Made by a program: the position numbers and the translations under genes. A stretch of 37,948 nucleotides of DNA from Fidelibacterota bacterium (lineage in GTDB: Bacteria > Fidelibacterota > UBA8477 > JABMPR01), in the NCBI GenBank assembly GCA_016845065.1, contig JAERTG010000037.1, positions 1 to 37,948 on the forward strand. Direction: 5' to 3'. Shown in pieces: positions 25,245-34,450 of this stretch. The notes under the pieces are model-generated. The model did no database searches. It had not been told where the DNA came from and was given only the letters and a program-made list of their open reading frames with translations. The stretch's first letter is position 1, and every line of letters begins with the position of its first letter.

Positions 25245-25460
25245 CTACTCCTTCAATTCAAACATTTCTTCGACAGTTGCACCAAGAACCTGGGAAAGGC
25301 GCAATGCCAATCCCACAGATGGGGCGTAGCGACCTTTTTCAATAGAAAGGATAGTTTGTCGTGTTGTACCTACTTTTTCAGCCAGCTGTTCCTGGGTTAA
25401 ATCCCCCGCTTTCAGTCGACACAACTTCAAATTGTTTGTGATATCATACTTAGGTCTCAT
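25245..25460 (-). CDS. Small XRE/Cro family transcriptional regulator
   Basis: 71 aa, nearly all of it a Cro/C1-type helix-turn-helix (about 10-64; LTQEQLAEKVGTTRQTILSIE), of the YozG type that has no ligand domain. It is followed one base later by the membrane protein gene, the usual two-gene arrangement. No ribosome site is visible before the ATG, so it may be leaderless or poorly translated. Likely represses its own operon. Confidence 0.9.
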   Translation of the reverse strand: MRPKYDITNNLKLCRLKAGDLTQEQLAEKVGTTRQTILSIEKGRYAPSVGLALRLSQVLGATVEEMFELKE

Positions 25461-25487
25461 ATACCAATATACAATAAACTGTACATA

Positions 25488-25820
25488 ATGGAAAGTTTAT
25501 TTTACATTTCTTATAGCTTTTATCTTCTTACCCTTATCTTCATTCAATTAAAAGGACCATTTGAGGTGACCGTTTATCCCATCCATGTTGTGATTTCAGA
25601 AACAGCGAGTACAGATACATCTTTACAGAGGGAGCTTGTTCAATTCTTGAATGACAATGGTTTGGCAAATGCCGTGGCTTCGGTAAACGATGTGAACATT
25701 CCATTTATTTGGGGATCTAATCAGGTAAAGATGTTCCGCTGGAGCGCAAAAGCCTTTGCTTCTGCGGTGGCAGTTGATAAGCCAGCCACCGAGTATGCCC
25801 TGATCATCGAAGCACCTTAA
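25488..25820 (+). CDS. Hypothetical small protein
   Basis: 110 aa, divergent from the XRE regulator, 27 nt away. A hydrophobic N-terminus (about 4-20) could be a signal anchor; the rest (FNDNGLANAV-like region and KMFRWSAKAFASAVAVDK) looks like a small alpha/beta domain but matches nothing I know. There is no convincing ribosome site. It could be genuine, or a fragment of a decayed gene. Confidence 0.4.
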   Translation: MESLFYISYSFYLLTLIFIQLKGPFEVTVYPIHVVISETASTDTSLQRELVQFLNDNGLANAVASVNDVNIPFIWGSNQVKMFRWSAKAFASAVAVDKPATEYALIIEAP

Positions 25821-26005
25821 ACTTATTGTTTCACACAGGATCATCTGTTGGGGATGGTATTCCAGTCTATAATTTTCACACAATTCAGTGTTTCTCACTC
25901 ATTCTTAACCTTTTTACTTATATAGAGTCTCAGTTATGTTGTCGGCCAAATATAAATGGTAATCGTTGGCCGCTGGTCGGTTTCGATCTCATAAAGGAAT
26001 ATCAC

Positions 26006-28465
26006 ATGCTTCGCTTCTCAAAACTTACGCTTCCCATCATATTAATTTTATTCAGTGTCTCTTCAGCACTCTTGCAGGCTCAACATGGTCAGGGTCGAGG
26101 TGGTGGGAATAGACCAAGCTCTGGGATTGCCGGCAAAGTGCTTGATGATGTCTCAGGTGAGCCCATTCAGTATGCAAATGTCATGCTGCACAATAGTGAT
26201 ACTGATGAAGCCATGACCGGTACCATCACAGATGAAAGGGGACGTTTTCGAATCACCCCTGTGAAACCCGGCAACTATTTTGTGACCATCAAATTTATGG
26301 GATTTGAACAATTACGTGTAGATAGCCTCACGATTACCATGGCCACACCACTAGCTATGATTGGACAGGTACGTCTCGTCCCTGCTACAGTTTCTGGAGA
26401 ATCGGTTGTTGTTGAACGCGAGCGCACGACCATGGAATACAAGATCGACAAAAAGGTTATTAATGTTGGCCAGGATCTGACCTCAAGTTCAGGGACAGCT
26501 GTAGAAGTCCTGGAAAATGCACCATCTGTTCAAGTAGATATTGATGGAAATGTTGAACTTCGCGGCAGTAGTAATTTCACAGTCCTGATTGACAACCGTC
26601 CTTCCATTTTAGATGGAAATGAAGCACTCCAAACCATTCCTGCCAGTACCATCGATAACATCGAAATCATAACCAATCCATCGGCAGCGTATGATCCTGA
26701 TGGCGTTTCTGGTATTATCAATATCATCACAAAAAAGAGCAAACTTGAAGGTGTGAGCGGTATTGCCAATTTGAGCGCAGGAAGCCTGGGACAACGTGGT
26801 GGTGACATTCTGCTAAACTACCGAAACCATAAATACACTGCTTATATCAGTGCAGCCTATCACAGTCGGGTCTATCAGGGACTGGACACCAGTATGAGCA
26901 TAACCACCATCGGTGATACAAGTTATTATGTTGGACAGTCTGGCGATCGGCGTTTTCAACATGGTGGTTATCGTATTCGAACTGGCATCGATTTCAACAT
27001 CTCTGATAAAGACATCCTTGGTATAAAACTCTCCTATGGTAACCGTGGTTTTGAGCATGGGGGTGACAAGAGTTTTTCTGAGTACACCAATTTTTTCCTA
27101 ACCCCAGTGATAACTACTTCTAAAGCAAATTCTGAACGGGGCGGCAGGTATTACACCTTGGGTGCTAGCTATGAGCATCAATTCAATGGTCCTACACATA
27201 AAGTGGCGATTGACGGGAGCCACAGTCTTCGAAAATCTGATGAAGAAAGTTTCACAGAACAATTTGACATCAACGGCAATCAAGTAAGTGGTAGAATCAC
27301 CACGGAGGATGGTCCCACCACACGCAGTAGACTTGAGGTGAAATACGAGCAACCTTTTGCCAGTGATGGTAAATTGGAAGCGGGATATCAGTTCCGCGCT
27401 GGGATTTCAACTGATGAAAGTGGTCTTCAGGACTGGGATTCCACAACAACAATGTACATAACCGTGCCCACCTACGATTATGAAACTGAGTATCAGCGCA
27501 ATATTCAATCTCTGTTTAGCGTCCTATCCACAAACATTGGAAAATTAGGGATCCAGGGTGGGTTTCGAGCTGAATATACTTTCAGGGATATTGCTGTCGT
27601 TGATAGCATAAATTTTGAGATCGATCGATGGGACTACTTCCCTACGCTTCACCTTTCCTACAATATTACGCCAACCCAGAAATTCATGACCAGCTATTCA
27701 AGAAGAATACGCAGACCCCGTGGATGGTTTCTGGAACCCTTTGAAACCTGGACAGATGCCTATAATGTGAGAACTGGTAATCCTGGATTGCTCCCCCAAT
27801 ACATTAATGCCTTTGAGGGTGGTTATATGAAGTACTTTGGGAAGAACATGATTTCCGCCGAGATCTATGCCAGGGAAACCACCAATCTCGTAGAGCGCGT
27901 ACAAGAAGTTTACTCTGAGAATGTCATTCTTCACACTTTTGATAATGTGGGCAACTCATTGTCAATTGGTAGTGAACTATCCCTTCGAGTAATGCCCTTC
28001 AAGTGGTGGGATTTTAACCTCATGGGGAACCTCTATCACTACGAGATCAATGATCAACCAGCCAACTTCAATCAAAATGTTGAAAGCGACAATTACAGCA
28101 TCCGATTTAACAATAATTTCACACTGAATCAGATGATCAAGCTTCAATTGAACGCCATGTACAATAGCGCCTCCGTCACGTCACAGGGTGAACGAGAAGC
28201 TATGTTCTTCCTCAATGCAGGTGCACGCATCAACATCATTGAGAACAAGCTCAGTGCATCCATCAATGTGAGGGATATTCTGGATACAGGTGATCATGAG
28301 TTCATCAGTGAGGGTGATGGGTGGTATCGCTATCAGGCTTCTGATCGAGCCGCTCCTATTGTTTCTGCATCCCTCAAGTACAACTTCAACAATTACCGCT
28401 CTCGAGATAGAAATGGTAACGGTGAAGGTATGAACGGAGAGAGTGCTGAAGGGGATGATTTTTAA
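26006..28465 (+). CDS. TonB-dependent outer-membrane receptor (OMP_b-brl_3 type)
   Basis: 819 aa. ATG 26006 is chosen because AAGGA lies 9 nt upstream and a signal peptide follows (about 1-25, ending ALLQA); the frame is open 180 nt further up but that part reads as non-coding. A Gly/Arg-rich linker leads to a carboxypeptidase-regulatory-like domain (about 39-125), a plug (about 165-255; SGIINIITKK) and a large beta-barrel. This is the common outer-membrane receptor form of FCB bacteria. The substrate is not indicated: no SusD-like gene follows. The C-terminus is an acidic low-complexity stretch (MNGESAEGDDF). Confidence 0.9.
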   Translation: MLRFSKLTLPIILILFSVSSALLQAQHGQGRGGGNRPSSGIAGKVLDDVSGEPIQYANVMLHNSDTDEAMTGTITDERGRFRITPVKPGNYFVTIKFMGFEQLRVDSLTITMATPLAMIGQVRLVPATVSGESVVVERERTTMEYKIDKKVINVGQDLTSSSGTAVEVLENAPSVQVDIDGNVELRGSSNFTVLIDNRPSILDGNEALQTIPASTIDNIEIITNPSAAYDPDGVSGIINIITKKSKLEGVSGIANLSAGSLGQRGGDILLNYRNHKYTAYISAAYHSRVYQGLDTSMSITTIGDTSYYVGQSGDRRFQHGGYRIRTGIDFNISDKDILGIKLSYGNRGFEHGGDKSFSEYTNFFLTPVITTSKANSERGGRYYTLGASYEHQFNGPTHKVAIDGSHSLRKSDEESFTEQFDINGNQVSGRITTEDGPTTRSRLEVKYEQPFASDGKLEAGYQFRAGISTDESGLQDWDSTTTMYITVPTYDYETEYQRNIQSLFSVLSTNIGKLGIQGGFRAEYTFRDIAVVDSINFEIDRWDYFPTLHLSYNITPTQKFMTSYSRRIRRPRGWFLEPFETWTDAYNVRTGNPGLLPQYINAFEGGYMKYFGKNMISAEIYARETTNLVERVQEVYSENVILHTFDNVGNSLSIGSELSLRVMPFKWWDFNLMGNLYHYEINDQPANFNQNVESDNYSIRFNNNFTLNQMIKLQLNAMYNSASVTSQGEREAMFFLNAGARINIIENKLSASINVRDILDTGDHEFISEGDGWYRYQASDRAAPIVSASLKYNFNNYRSRDRNGNGEGMNGESAEGDDF

Positions 28466-28658
28466 ATCATTCGCGTACAGCAGAAAGTATTTGGCATGAG
28501 CATAAGCCGTATTTATCATCCCACCGTGATGATGAGGAACATAAATATGAAGTCTTTATTCCAGGATTCCGTGGGCATTCAAGCCCCTGGATCAGCACGT
28601 TTATGGAGACAACTCTTATCATAGTACGATAAATTACTTACATATTTTTTGAATATTC

Positions 28659-28693
28659 AAAACCCCGCTGATCTGAAGAGATAGCGGGGTTTT
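28659..28693 (+). terminator. Rho-independent terminator
   Basis: Perfect 11-bp stem AAAACCCCGCT / AGCGGGGTTTT, loop 13 nt, followed by further T. It lies 194 nt after the receptor stop and 45 nt before the next gene. The 28466-28658 stretch in between holds only a weak 42-codon frame at 28497. Confidence 0.92.
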
Positions 28694-28738
28694 TTCATTT
28701 CAGGAACTTAAACCAAATAACCAAGAAAGGGGTTAGAC

Positions 28739-28978
28739 ATGAACCTGAAAGACATGGTAAACCAAGGACAGAAAGTGAGAATCAGTTTTTATAGCCGAGG
28801 GAGTTTGTGGTATATCACGGACAATGGTTTTGAATTCCCAGTACCTGTAGAAAACCGAACTGAAGTTGGAAATGCCACCTTTCTGGCTGAGGACAAGGCC
28901 ATCTATTTCATGCGCTACATTCGGAAACATATCCAGTTTCTGGAGGATGCACGTATAGAAGCCCGAGAAAGGATCTAG
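28739..28978 (+). CDS. Small conserved-looking protein of unknown function
   Basis: 79 aa, no signal peptide or membrane segment. MNLKDMVNQGQKVRISFY and FLAEDKAIYFMRYIRKHI give a small alpha/beta pattern. AGAAAGGGG before the ATG and a terminator on each side show that it is a real single-gene unit. I do not recognise the family; it could be a small regulator or binding protein. Confidence 0.7.
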   Translation: MNLKDMVNQGQKVRISFYSRGSLWYITDNGFEFPVPVENRTEVGNATFLAEDKAIYFMRYIRKHIQFLEDARIEARERI

Positions 28979-28982
28979 TAAT

Positions 28983-29010
28983 AAAACAGGCAGAACCTTC
29001 TGCCTGTTTT
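28983..29010. terminator. Bidirectional rho-independent terminator
   Basis: 11-bp stem AAAACAGGCAG / CTGCCTGTTTT with a 6-nt loop, T-run on the plus strand and TTTTATTA on the minus. It serves the 79-aa gene and the convergent catabolic operon ending at 29040. Confidence 0.92.
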
Positions 29011-29039
29011 TATTGGTAGAATTTATTGATCTGTAGGAT

Positions 29040-29990
29040 TTATAATTCTGCTAACGCCAGGAGTACATGAATGGCAAATTTCTCATCCCCCTCATTGAGA
29101 GCTACCTTCGCCGCGACTTCCATATCTCTTTTGGCCTGGCCAGGATTTTTATCCATATCCTCCAGTCCATGTAAAAATAACTTATGATATTTAGATTCAG
29201 GTGCATGCTTCTTAAGCCCGGATACATAATTCTGAACCTCAGCAGAGTTTGGGAAAGTCTCTAGTGAGCCCAGCTTACCAAGATCATTCCCAGTGAGAAC
29301 GCTTGATTCTCTGACAAGTTCTGGAAGTTGGTCAATACCCATGCCCTGACCCGTTGGTTTATTCACAGTAAAAAGAGCTGCTCCGGAAGCACGCGTATAG
29401 TAATTAAAGCCATTACGACCAATCAGGTCTAAGGCATCTGGTGTCATCTTCCCGTCTTCCATAACTGCCTCAGATACATGAAACCTTACGACCCTGCACA
29501 AGACCAAATTTCCAGATCCCTTCGTACCACCTAGAGGAATAATCTGCTCTACCTCACATTCCATATGGAATGGAGAATTTTTGACACGTTTTGGTCTAAC
29601 CGCATCGGAATTGAGTGTTTCAAAACCTGCTTTGGTAAATTCGCTAAGCTCTGGACCATAGGCAGTTGAAGCCAGACTGACCTGCTCAACCAAATCAAAA
29701 GGTACTGCATGAACTACGCACTCTGGTATTTTTTCCAGGTTAAGGAGTGTATCTTTGGCAGAACCATCCTTGCCACTATAGGCTGGGGAAAATGCGATAT
29801 AGGGTGGATTGGCTCCAAAGGCATTGAAGAATGAAAAAGGAGCAAGATTATCCACTCCATCTTCTGAGATAGTCGATACTAAAGCTATGGGCCTGGGACT
29901 CACCCCGCTAAGTAATAAGTTGTGAACTTCCCTTAAGGGATTTTGGCGGGGGTCAACGCTGATAAATCCATTGGCTGTATTCTCGTTCAC
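29040..29990 (-). CDS. Flavin reductase family protein (FMN-binding split barrel) of the tyrosine operon
   Basis: 316 aa. Residues about 12-200 are a flavin-reductase-like split barrel: LLLSGVSPRPIALVST, NLAPFSFFNAFGANPP and the ECEVEQIIPLG strand. The last 110 residues are a helical extension not usual in the shortest members. It is the last gene of the phenylalanine/tyrosine operon, 12 nt after the FAH-family gene. Flavin reductases often feed monooxygenases, but the operon's known oxygenases use pterin or iron, so its step is not obvious; it may be an oxidoreductase or hydrolase-like detoxification protein. Confidence 0.85.
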   Translation of the reverse strand: MNENTANGFISVDPRQNPLREVHNLLLSGVSPRPIALVSTISEDGVDNLAPFSFFNAFGANPPYIAFSPAYSGKDGSAKDTLLNLEKIPECVVHAVPFDLVEQVSLASTAYGPELSEFTKAGFETLNSDAVRPKRVKNSPFHMECEVEQIIPLGGTKGSGNLVLCRVVRFHVSEAVMEDGKMTPDALDLIGRNGFNYYTRASGAALFTVNKPTGQGMGIDQLPELVRESSVLTGNDLGKLGSLETFPNSAEVQNYVSGLKKHAPESKYHKLFLHGLEDMDKNPGQAKRDMEVAAKVALNEGDEKFAIHVLLALAEL

Positions 29991-30002
29991 AGCAACTATC
30001 CC

Positions 30003-31016
30003 CTAATGGACCTTTTTCTTAGCTAAAATGGAGTGGTCTGAATCCGTTGATAGCATGGTATTATTTAATATGCCCAGACCATCAATTCGGAGTTCAATTT
30101 CATCATCGCTCGCCAACCAGGTTGGAATAAACTCTTCACCAGCTTCATCTGCTTGAATCGCTGCTGTTCCATTTAATTCCAAGTAACAACCACTCCCAAC
30201 CGTTCCTGAACCAATGACATCTCCAGGATATAGCTCCACACCATATGAAGCCCGTTCAATGATCTCAGCAAAAGTCCAGGTCATATCCTTCATATTGCCA
30301 TCAGAGATTTGGGTTCCATTATGAAAAGCCTGCATTCCCAGGGAATAGGTCGCGCCAAAATCTGTTTGAATCTTGAATTCTTCTAACTCATCAGGAGTGA
30401 CCAGCCAGGGACCTATAGTCGTGGCGAAGTCCTTCCCTTTTGCAGGACCAAGGTTGAGTTTCATTTCTTCCATCTGCAAGAGCCTGGCTGAAAGATCATT
30501 CATTATCGTATATCCAGCGATATAGCTATCTGCATCCCGGGTCTGGATATTCTTGCCTCTTTTACCAATAACAATAGCTACTTCAAGCTCGAAATCCAGC
30601 TTGTGTTCATGATCGGTTTCAACTTGAACAGCTCCCCCACCAAAAATGGCGTTGTGATTCGTGAAATAGAATATAGGGTACTGGTCAAACTCGGGGATCA
30701 TGGGAACACCACGATTACGCCTAGCTGTAGCCACATGTTGACGAAAAGCGTAAGCATCGCGACATGAAGGTGGATTAGGCACTGGTGCAAGTAAGTCAGC
30801 ATCTTTTACCGTTGAAACTCCCAGACCACGCTTAATTCGCTGATCCAATATTTTGAGAGACTCCATTCCCGATTCTTCAAGATTAAGAAGTTCCAAGACA
30901 GTTACAGGCAACTCAAGGCCAACTGTCTCCCCTCCTTTTTGAATATCATAAACCTGGTCACGAATCATGAGTCCACTTCGGTGTGAATCTCCTGATTTAT
31001 ATGAAACTATTTTCAA
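30003..31016 (-). CDS. fahA: Fumarylacetoacetate hydrolase (FAH) family protein
   Basis: 337 aa. The metal-binding acidic residues of the FAH fold are present: E143 and E145 in FELEVAIVIGK and D174 in MNDLSARL. The N-terminal domain is short, as in the bacterial two-domain FAH members. In the homogentisate pathway it would cleave fumarylacetoacetate to fumarate and acetoacetate, the last step. Start overlaps the aminotransferase stop by 4 nt. No maleylacetoacetate isomerase is encoded in the operon, so it could act on the maleyl form, or the isomerase lies elsewhere. Confidence 0.88.
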   Translation of the reverse strand: MKIVSYKSGDSHRSGLMIRDQVYDIQKGGETVGLELPVTVLELLNLEESGMESLKILDQRIKRGLGVSTVKDADLLAPVPNPPSCRDAYAFRQHVATARRNRGVPMIPEFDQYPIFYFTNHNAIFGGGAVQVETDHEHKLDFELEVAIVIGKRGKNIQTRDADSYIAGYTIMNDLSARLLQMEEMKLNLGPAKGKDFATTIGPWLVTPDELEEFKIQTDFGATYSLGMQAFHNGTQISDGNMKDMTWTFAEIIERASYGVELYPGDVIGSGTVGSGCYLELNGTAAIQADEAGEEFIPTWLASDDEIELRIDGLGILNNTMLSTDSDHSILAKKKVH

Positions 31017-32131
31017 CGCTTTTTCTCCCCTTTATTCATGATCAATTGATAAACTTCTTCCATGACTTTTACAGCAAACTCGGTTTCATCCACTGTCCCT
31101 GAATTTACTCTGATTCCATTGGGCACACCGAATTTATCGACATGACGAACGATCAATCCACGATTGGCGCATTCCTCAGCGAATAGAGCCGCATCAGATT
31201 GCGTCGGCATTAATGTTAAGATAAAATTGGTGTGAGTTTTAACCTGAGGAATACCGATGCGGTCAAAATTTTCCTTTAACATGTTCAGTGACTGACGATT
31301 TAAATCTATCGTCTGCTGTAAAAACTCCACGTCATCCAGAGCGGCAATGCCAGCTTGCTGAGCAAGAAGATTTGGTTCAAAAGGCAGCTTTACCTTATAG
31401 AGAGCCTCAATGACTTTATCAGGACCCACTGCAAAGCCAATTCGCAGGCCAGCAAGACCCTGAGCTTTTGATAGCGTCCGTGTAATCACCAGGTTTTCAT
31501 AATCATACCTGACACCATTGGGATAGTCCTCAAACTCACTGGCATAATCTGTATAGGCTTCGTCGAGAATCACCATGATGTGATCCGGAACTTGAGTCAT
31601 AAAGGCCTCAAACTGTTCACTAGAAAACATGGTCCCTGTTGGGTTATTGGGATTTGCCAAATAGATCATGCTGGTTTTCTCAGTGATGGCATTCCACAAG
31701 GCATCAAGATCAAACCCATAGTCCTTAAGTGGTAGTTTGATGAGTTTTCGTCCTGTCTTGCTGATGGATACATAGATGCCTATGAAGGTTCCTTCGCAGG
31801 TAATGATCTCATCACCCTCTTCGGTAAATGCCGAAACGATGTAAGCAAGTAGCGAATCTGTTCCGTGTCCACAGATAATATGATTGGGTTGTACCGAATA
31901 CTTCTCTGCAATTGCTTGCACCAGATCGTAGGACGCAGGGTCTGAGTATCGATTGAGACCGGAAAGTGCTTCTTCAATTGCTTTCAGTGCCTTGGGGCTA
32001 GATCCTAGTGGATTCTCGGCTGAGGCTAACTTCACAATGCGGGTTAAATTTTTCTCTCTGGCTAATTCAGAGATGGGCTTCCCAGCTTTATAGGGAATTA
32101 ATTGTTCTACAAAACGAGGTATTTTAATCAT
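31013..32131 (-). CDS. HisC-like class I/II aminotransferase, probably aromatic
   Basis: 372 aa, PLP fold-type I. Motifs: N-P-N-N-P-T-G at 160-166, DEAY with D190 and Y193, and SKAQGLAGLR with Schiff-base Lys222 and Arg230. It is closest in form to histidinol-phosphate aminotransferase, but lies between the homogentisate dioxygenase (6 nt) and FAH genes, with no histidine gene nearby. The likely job is transfer of the amino group from tyrosine to give 4-hydroxyphenylpyruvate, the substrate of the HPPD encoded upstream. HisC and aromatic aminotransferases overlap in specificity, so this depends on context. Confidence 0.88.
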   Translation of the reverse strand: MIKIPRFVEQLIPYKAGKPISELAREKNLTRIVKLASAENPLGSSPKALKAIEEALSGLNRYSDPASYDLVQAIAEKYSVQPNHIICGHGTDSLLAYIVSAFTEEGDEIITCEGTFIGIYVSISKTGRKLIKLPLKDYGFDLDALWNAITEKTSMIYLANPNNPTGTMFSSEQFEAFMTQVPDHIMVILDEAYTDYASEFEDYPNGVRYDYENLVITRTLSKAQGLAGLRIGFAVGPDKVIEALYKVKLPFEPNLLAQQAGIAALDDVEFLQQTIDLNRQSLNMLKENFDRIGIPQVKTHTNFILTLMPTQSDAALFAEECANRGLIVRHVDKFGVPNGIRVNSGTVDETEFAVKVMEEVYQLIMNKGEKKR

Positions 32132-32137
32132 ATCTAA

Positions 32138-33295
32138 TTATAACCATGATTTGGGATATTCGATGTCCTGGCATTCATGCACCTTTTGAGTGGGCTTGAG
32201 AGGCTCAAAAGTATCGATCATAAATGCATATTCATCTGTTCGTTCTACACCGACGGAAGCTTCAGTCCTACCAGGTTGGGGACCATGTGGAATACCACCG
32301 GGATGCCAGGTCAATGATCCCGCACTTACGCCCTTACGAGACATAAAATCCCCATCCAAATAGTATAGCACTTCATCACTATCCACGTTGTTGTGGAAAT
32401 ATGGGGCAGGTATGGCTTCCTCGTGAAAGTCAAATGGTCTTGGTACAAAATTACAGATGACAAAGGCCTCAGTGGTATACAATAAATGAACCGGTGGGGG
32501 CAGGTGGATTCGTCCCACTTTGGGATGATAATTTTTGATATTGAAGGTGAAGGGGTAGAGGTAACCGTCCCATCCCACCACATCAAAGGGATGATTTGGA
32601 AGAATATGTTCTGAATATTGAGTGTCCATTTTTACAATTAGCTTGAACTCACCTGATTCATCGATTGCTTCCATATATTCTGGTGGTCGAAAATCCCGCT
32701 CACAATACGGAGCATCTTCATTTAATTGTCCATATTCATTGCGAAAATGTTTGGGGATATCGAAGGCAGAGCTGGACTCGACAATCAGTAGTTTATTGTT
32801 GGTGAAATCCTCAAACTCCATGGAATAGATGGTACCCTTGGGGATTACAATCTGATCGCCGGATCCAAAGGGGTTCACACCATAGGAACTTTTTAAAACG
32901 CCTGAACCATGATGTACGAAAATCAGCTCTGAAGCTCTGGCATTTCTGTAGAAAAGACCGGAGTTCTCGGTAACCTTTGCTGTAGCAATTGAGCAGTGAC
33001 CATTCTCTAATAATTTTTCCCGACTATGAATGTAGTCCCCTCCCAGTGGGTCCTTATCCGTATCGCAATGGGTATAAACCATAGGTGCATCATCCAGGGT
33101 TGGAGAATTACCTAGTGAGACAGTTCGGATATCTTGTGTGGCAGATGGTAGATGGTGGTGATAGAGATTTGAGTATATGCCTGAGAATCCCTTGCTGGAT
33201 ACTAACTCCTCTCGGTATAGCTCTTTTCCATCTGTTTTATAAAATGTGGTGTGCTTGACCCTGGGAATCTCACCCAGCTTATGGTAAAATGGCAT
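32138..33295 (-). CDS. hmgA: Homogentisate 1,2-dioxygenase
   Basis: 385 aa, shorter than the 430-450 aa of the proteobacterial and human enzymes but with the iron ligands in place: H301 and E308 in YFHNNVDSDEV and H337 in GIPHGP. It opens the ring of homogentisate to maleylacetoacetate with O2. It lies 51 nt after the HPPD gene and 6 nt before the aminotransferase gene, in pathway context. Confidence 0.92.
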   Translation of the reverse strand: MPFYHKLGEIPRVKHTTFYKTDGKELYREELVSSKGFSGIYSNLYHHHLPSATQDIRTVSLGNSPTLDDAPMVYTHCDTDKDPLGGDYIHSREKLLENGHCSIATAKVTENSGLFYRNARASELIFVHHGSGVLKSSYGVNPFGSGDQIVIPKGTIYSMEFEDFTNNKLLIVESSSAFDIPKHFRNEYGQLNEDAPYCERDFRPPEYMEAIDESGEFKLIVKMDTQYSEHILPNHPFDVVGWDGYLYPFTFNIKNYHPKVGRIHLPPPVHLLYTTEAFVICNFVPRPFDFHEEAIPAPYFHNNVDSDEVLYYLDGDFMSRKGVSAGSLTWHPGGIPHGPQPGRTEASVGVERTDEYAFMIDTFEPLKPTQKVHECQDIEYPKSWL

Positions 33296-33346
33296 ACCCC
33301 GCTCCCTCTACTCCTTAGTGATTGTGGTTATGTGACCACATACTGA

Positions 33347-34450
33347 TTACAGATTACCTCGTAATTCCTGATCTTCCTCTATGGCTTCAAACAAGGCTTG
33401 AAAATTGCCTTTACCAAATCCTTGAGCACCGGCTCGCTGAATAAACTCAAAAAAGAAGGTGGGTCTGTCTCCAATAGGTTTGGTGAATAGCTGGAGCAGA
33501 TATCCACCTGACTCATTGTCACAGAGTATTTTGAGTCCCTGAAGATCGTCAATATTTTCTTTGATCTTGATGTCCTCCCGAGCTCTCAGTGTGTCATAAT
33601 AGGTATCCGGGACATTCAGAAATTCCACTCCATTTTCTCTCAGTGTACGAATCGTATGGATAATATCCGCAGTCTGTATGGCGATGTGTTGGACCCCTGT
33701 GCCATGATATTGCTCGATATATTCTTCAATCTGGGATTTCTTTTCCCCTTCATAGGGTTCATTAATTGGATTCTTTATGGTGGATTTTTCGGAGCGCACT
33801 ACTTTTGATAAAAGGGCAGAATATTTCGTGCCGATATCTCCCTTTTTAAAATCAATAAAAGTTTCAAAATTCATGGTACGAACATAATAATCTGCCCATT
33901 TATCCATTTCGTTTTCACGCACATTGCCAACGATATGATCGATACCAATCAAACCAGCATCCCCACCAGTCAGTTGGATATCCTGGATTGGTGAGTCATA
34001 ACCAGGTTGGAATATGTGTTTGTAGTTATCCCTGTTGATATACACCAGTTCTGTATCATCATACAAACGAATGGCGGCTTCTGTGATATAGCCATGCTCA
34101 TTTTCAATCTTTTGAGGACGTCTCTGAATGACGGCACCATGTTTGACTGCATGATCAAATATTTTCTCAACATCATCTACTTCCATGGCCCATCTCTTCA
34201 TTCCGTCGCCGTGTAGATTTAGAAAATTTGTAACATCAACTGTGGTTGGCTGCAAGCTTCCAGTAATCACAATTTTTAAGTTATTCTGGGTGAGATAGTA
34301 TGATATCCTGTCTCGACGACCTGTTTCAGGTCCCGAATACCCCTCAATTTTCAGTCCAAGGGCTTTGGCATACCAATAAGCCACCATTTTGGCGGAGCCC
34401 ACATAAAACTCGACATAATCATATTTGCGGATTCCCAATGAATCAGACAT
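33347..34450 (-). CDS. hppD: 4-hydroxyphenylpyruvate dioxygenase
   Basis: 367 aa, two vicinal-oxygen-chelate halves with iron ligands H172 (GIDHIVGNV), H255 (VQHIAIQT) and E335 (FFFEFIQR). Converts 4-hydroxyphenylpyruvate to homogentisate. Start at 34450 is chosen because GAGGG lies 7 nt upstream; a frame-start at 34480 is less likely. The ATG overlaps the phenylalanine hydroxylase stop by 8 nt, so the two are probably translationally coupled. Confidence 0.95.
   Translation of the reverse strand: MSDSLGIRKYDYVEFYVGSAKMVAYWYAKALGLKIEGYSGPETGRRDRISYYLTQNNLKIVITGSLQPTTVDVTNFLNLHGDGMKRWAMEVDDVEKIFDHAVKHGAVIQRRPQKIENEHGYITEAAIRLYDDTELVYINRDNYKHIFQPGYDSPIQDIQLTGGDAGLIGIDHIVGNVRENEMDKWADYYVRTMNFETFIDFKKGDIGTKYSALLSKVVRSEKSTIKNPINEPYEGEKKSQIEEYIEQYHGTGVQHIAIQTADIIHTIRTLRENGVEFLNVPDTYYDTLRAREDIKIKENIDDLQGLKILCDNESGGYLLQLFTKPIGDRPTFFFEFIQRAGAQGFGKGNFQALFEAIEEDQELRGNL

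Noticed and set aside
28497..28625. 42-codon frame after the TonB receptor
   Set aside because: No ribosome site and no recognisable features; more likely 3' untranslated sequence.
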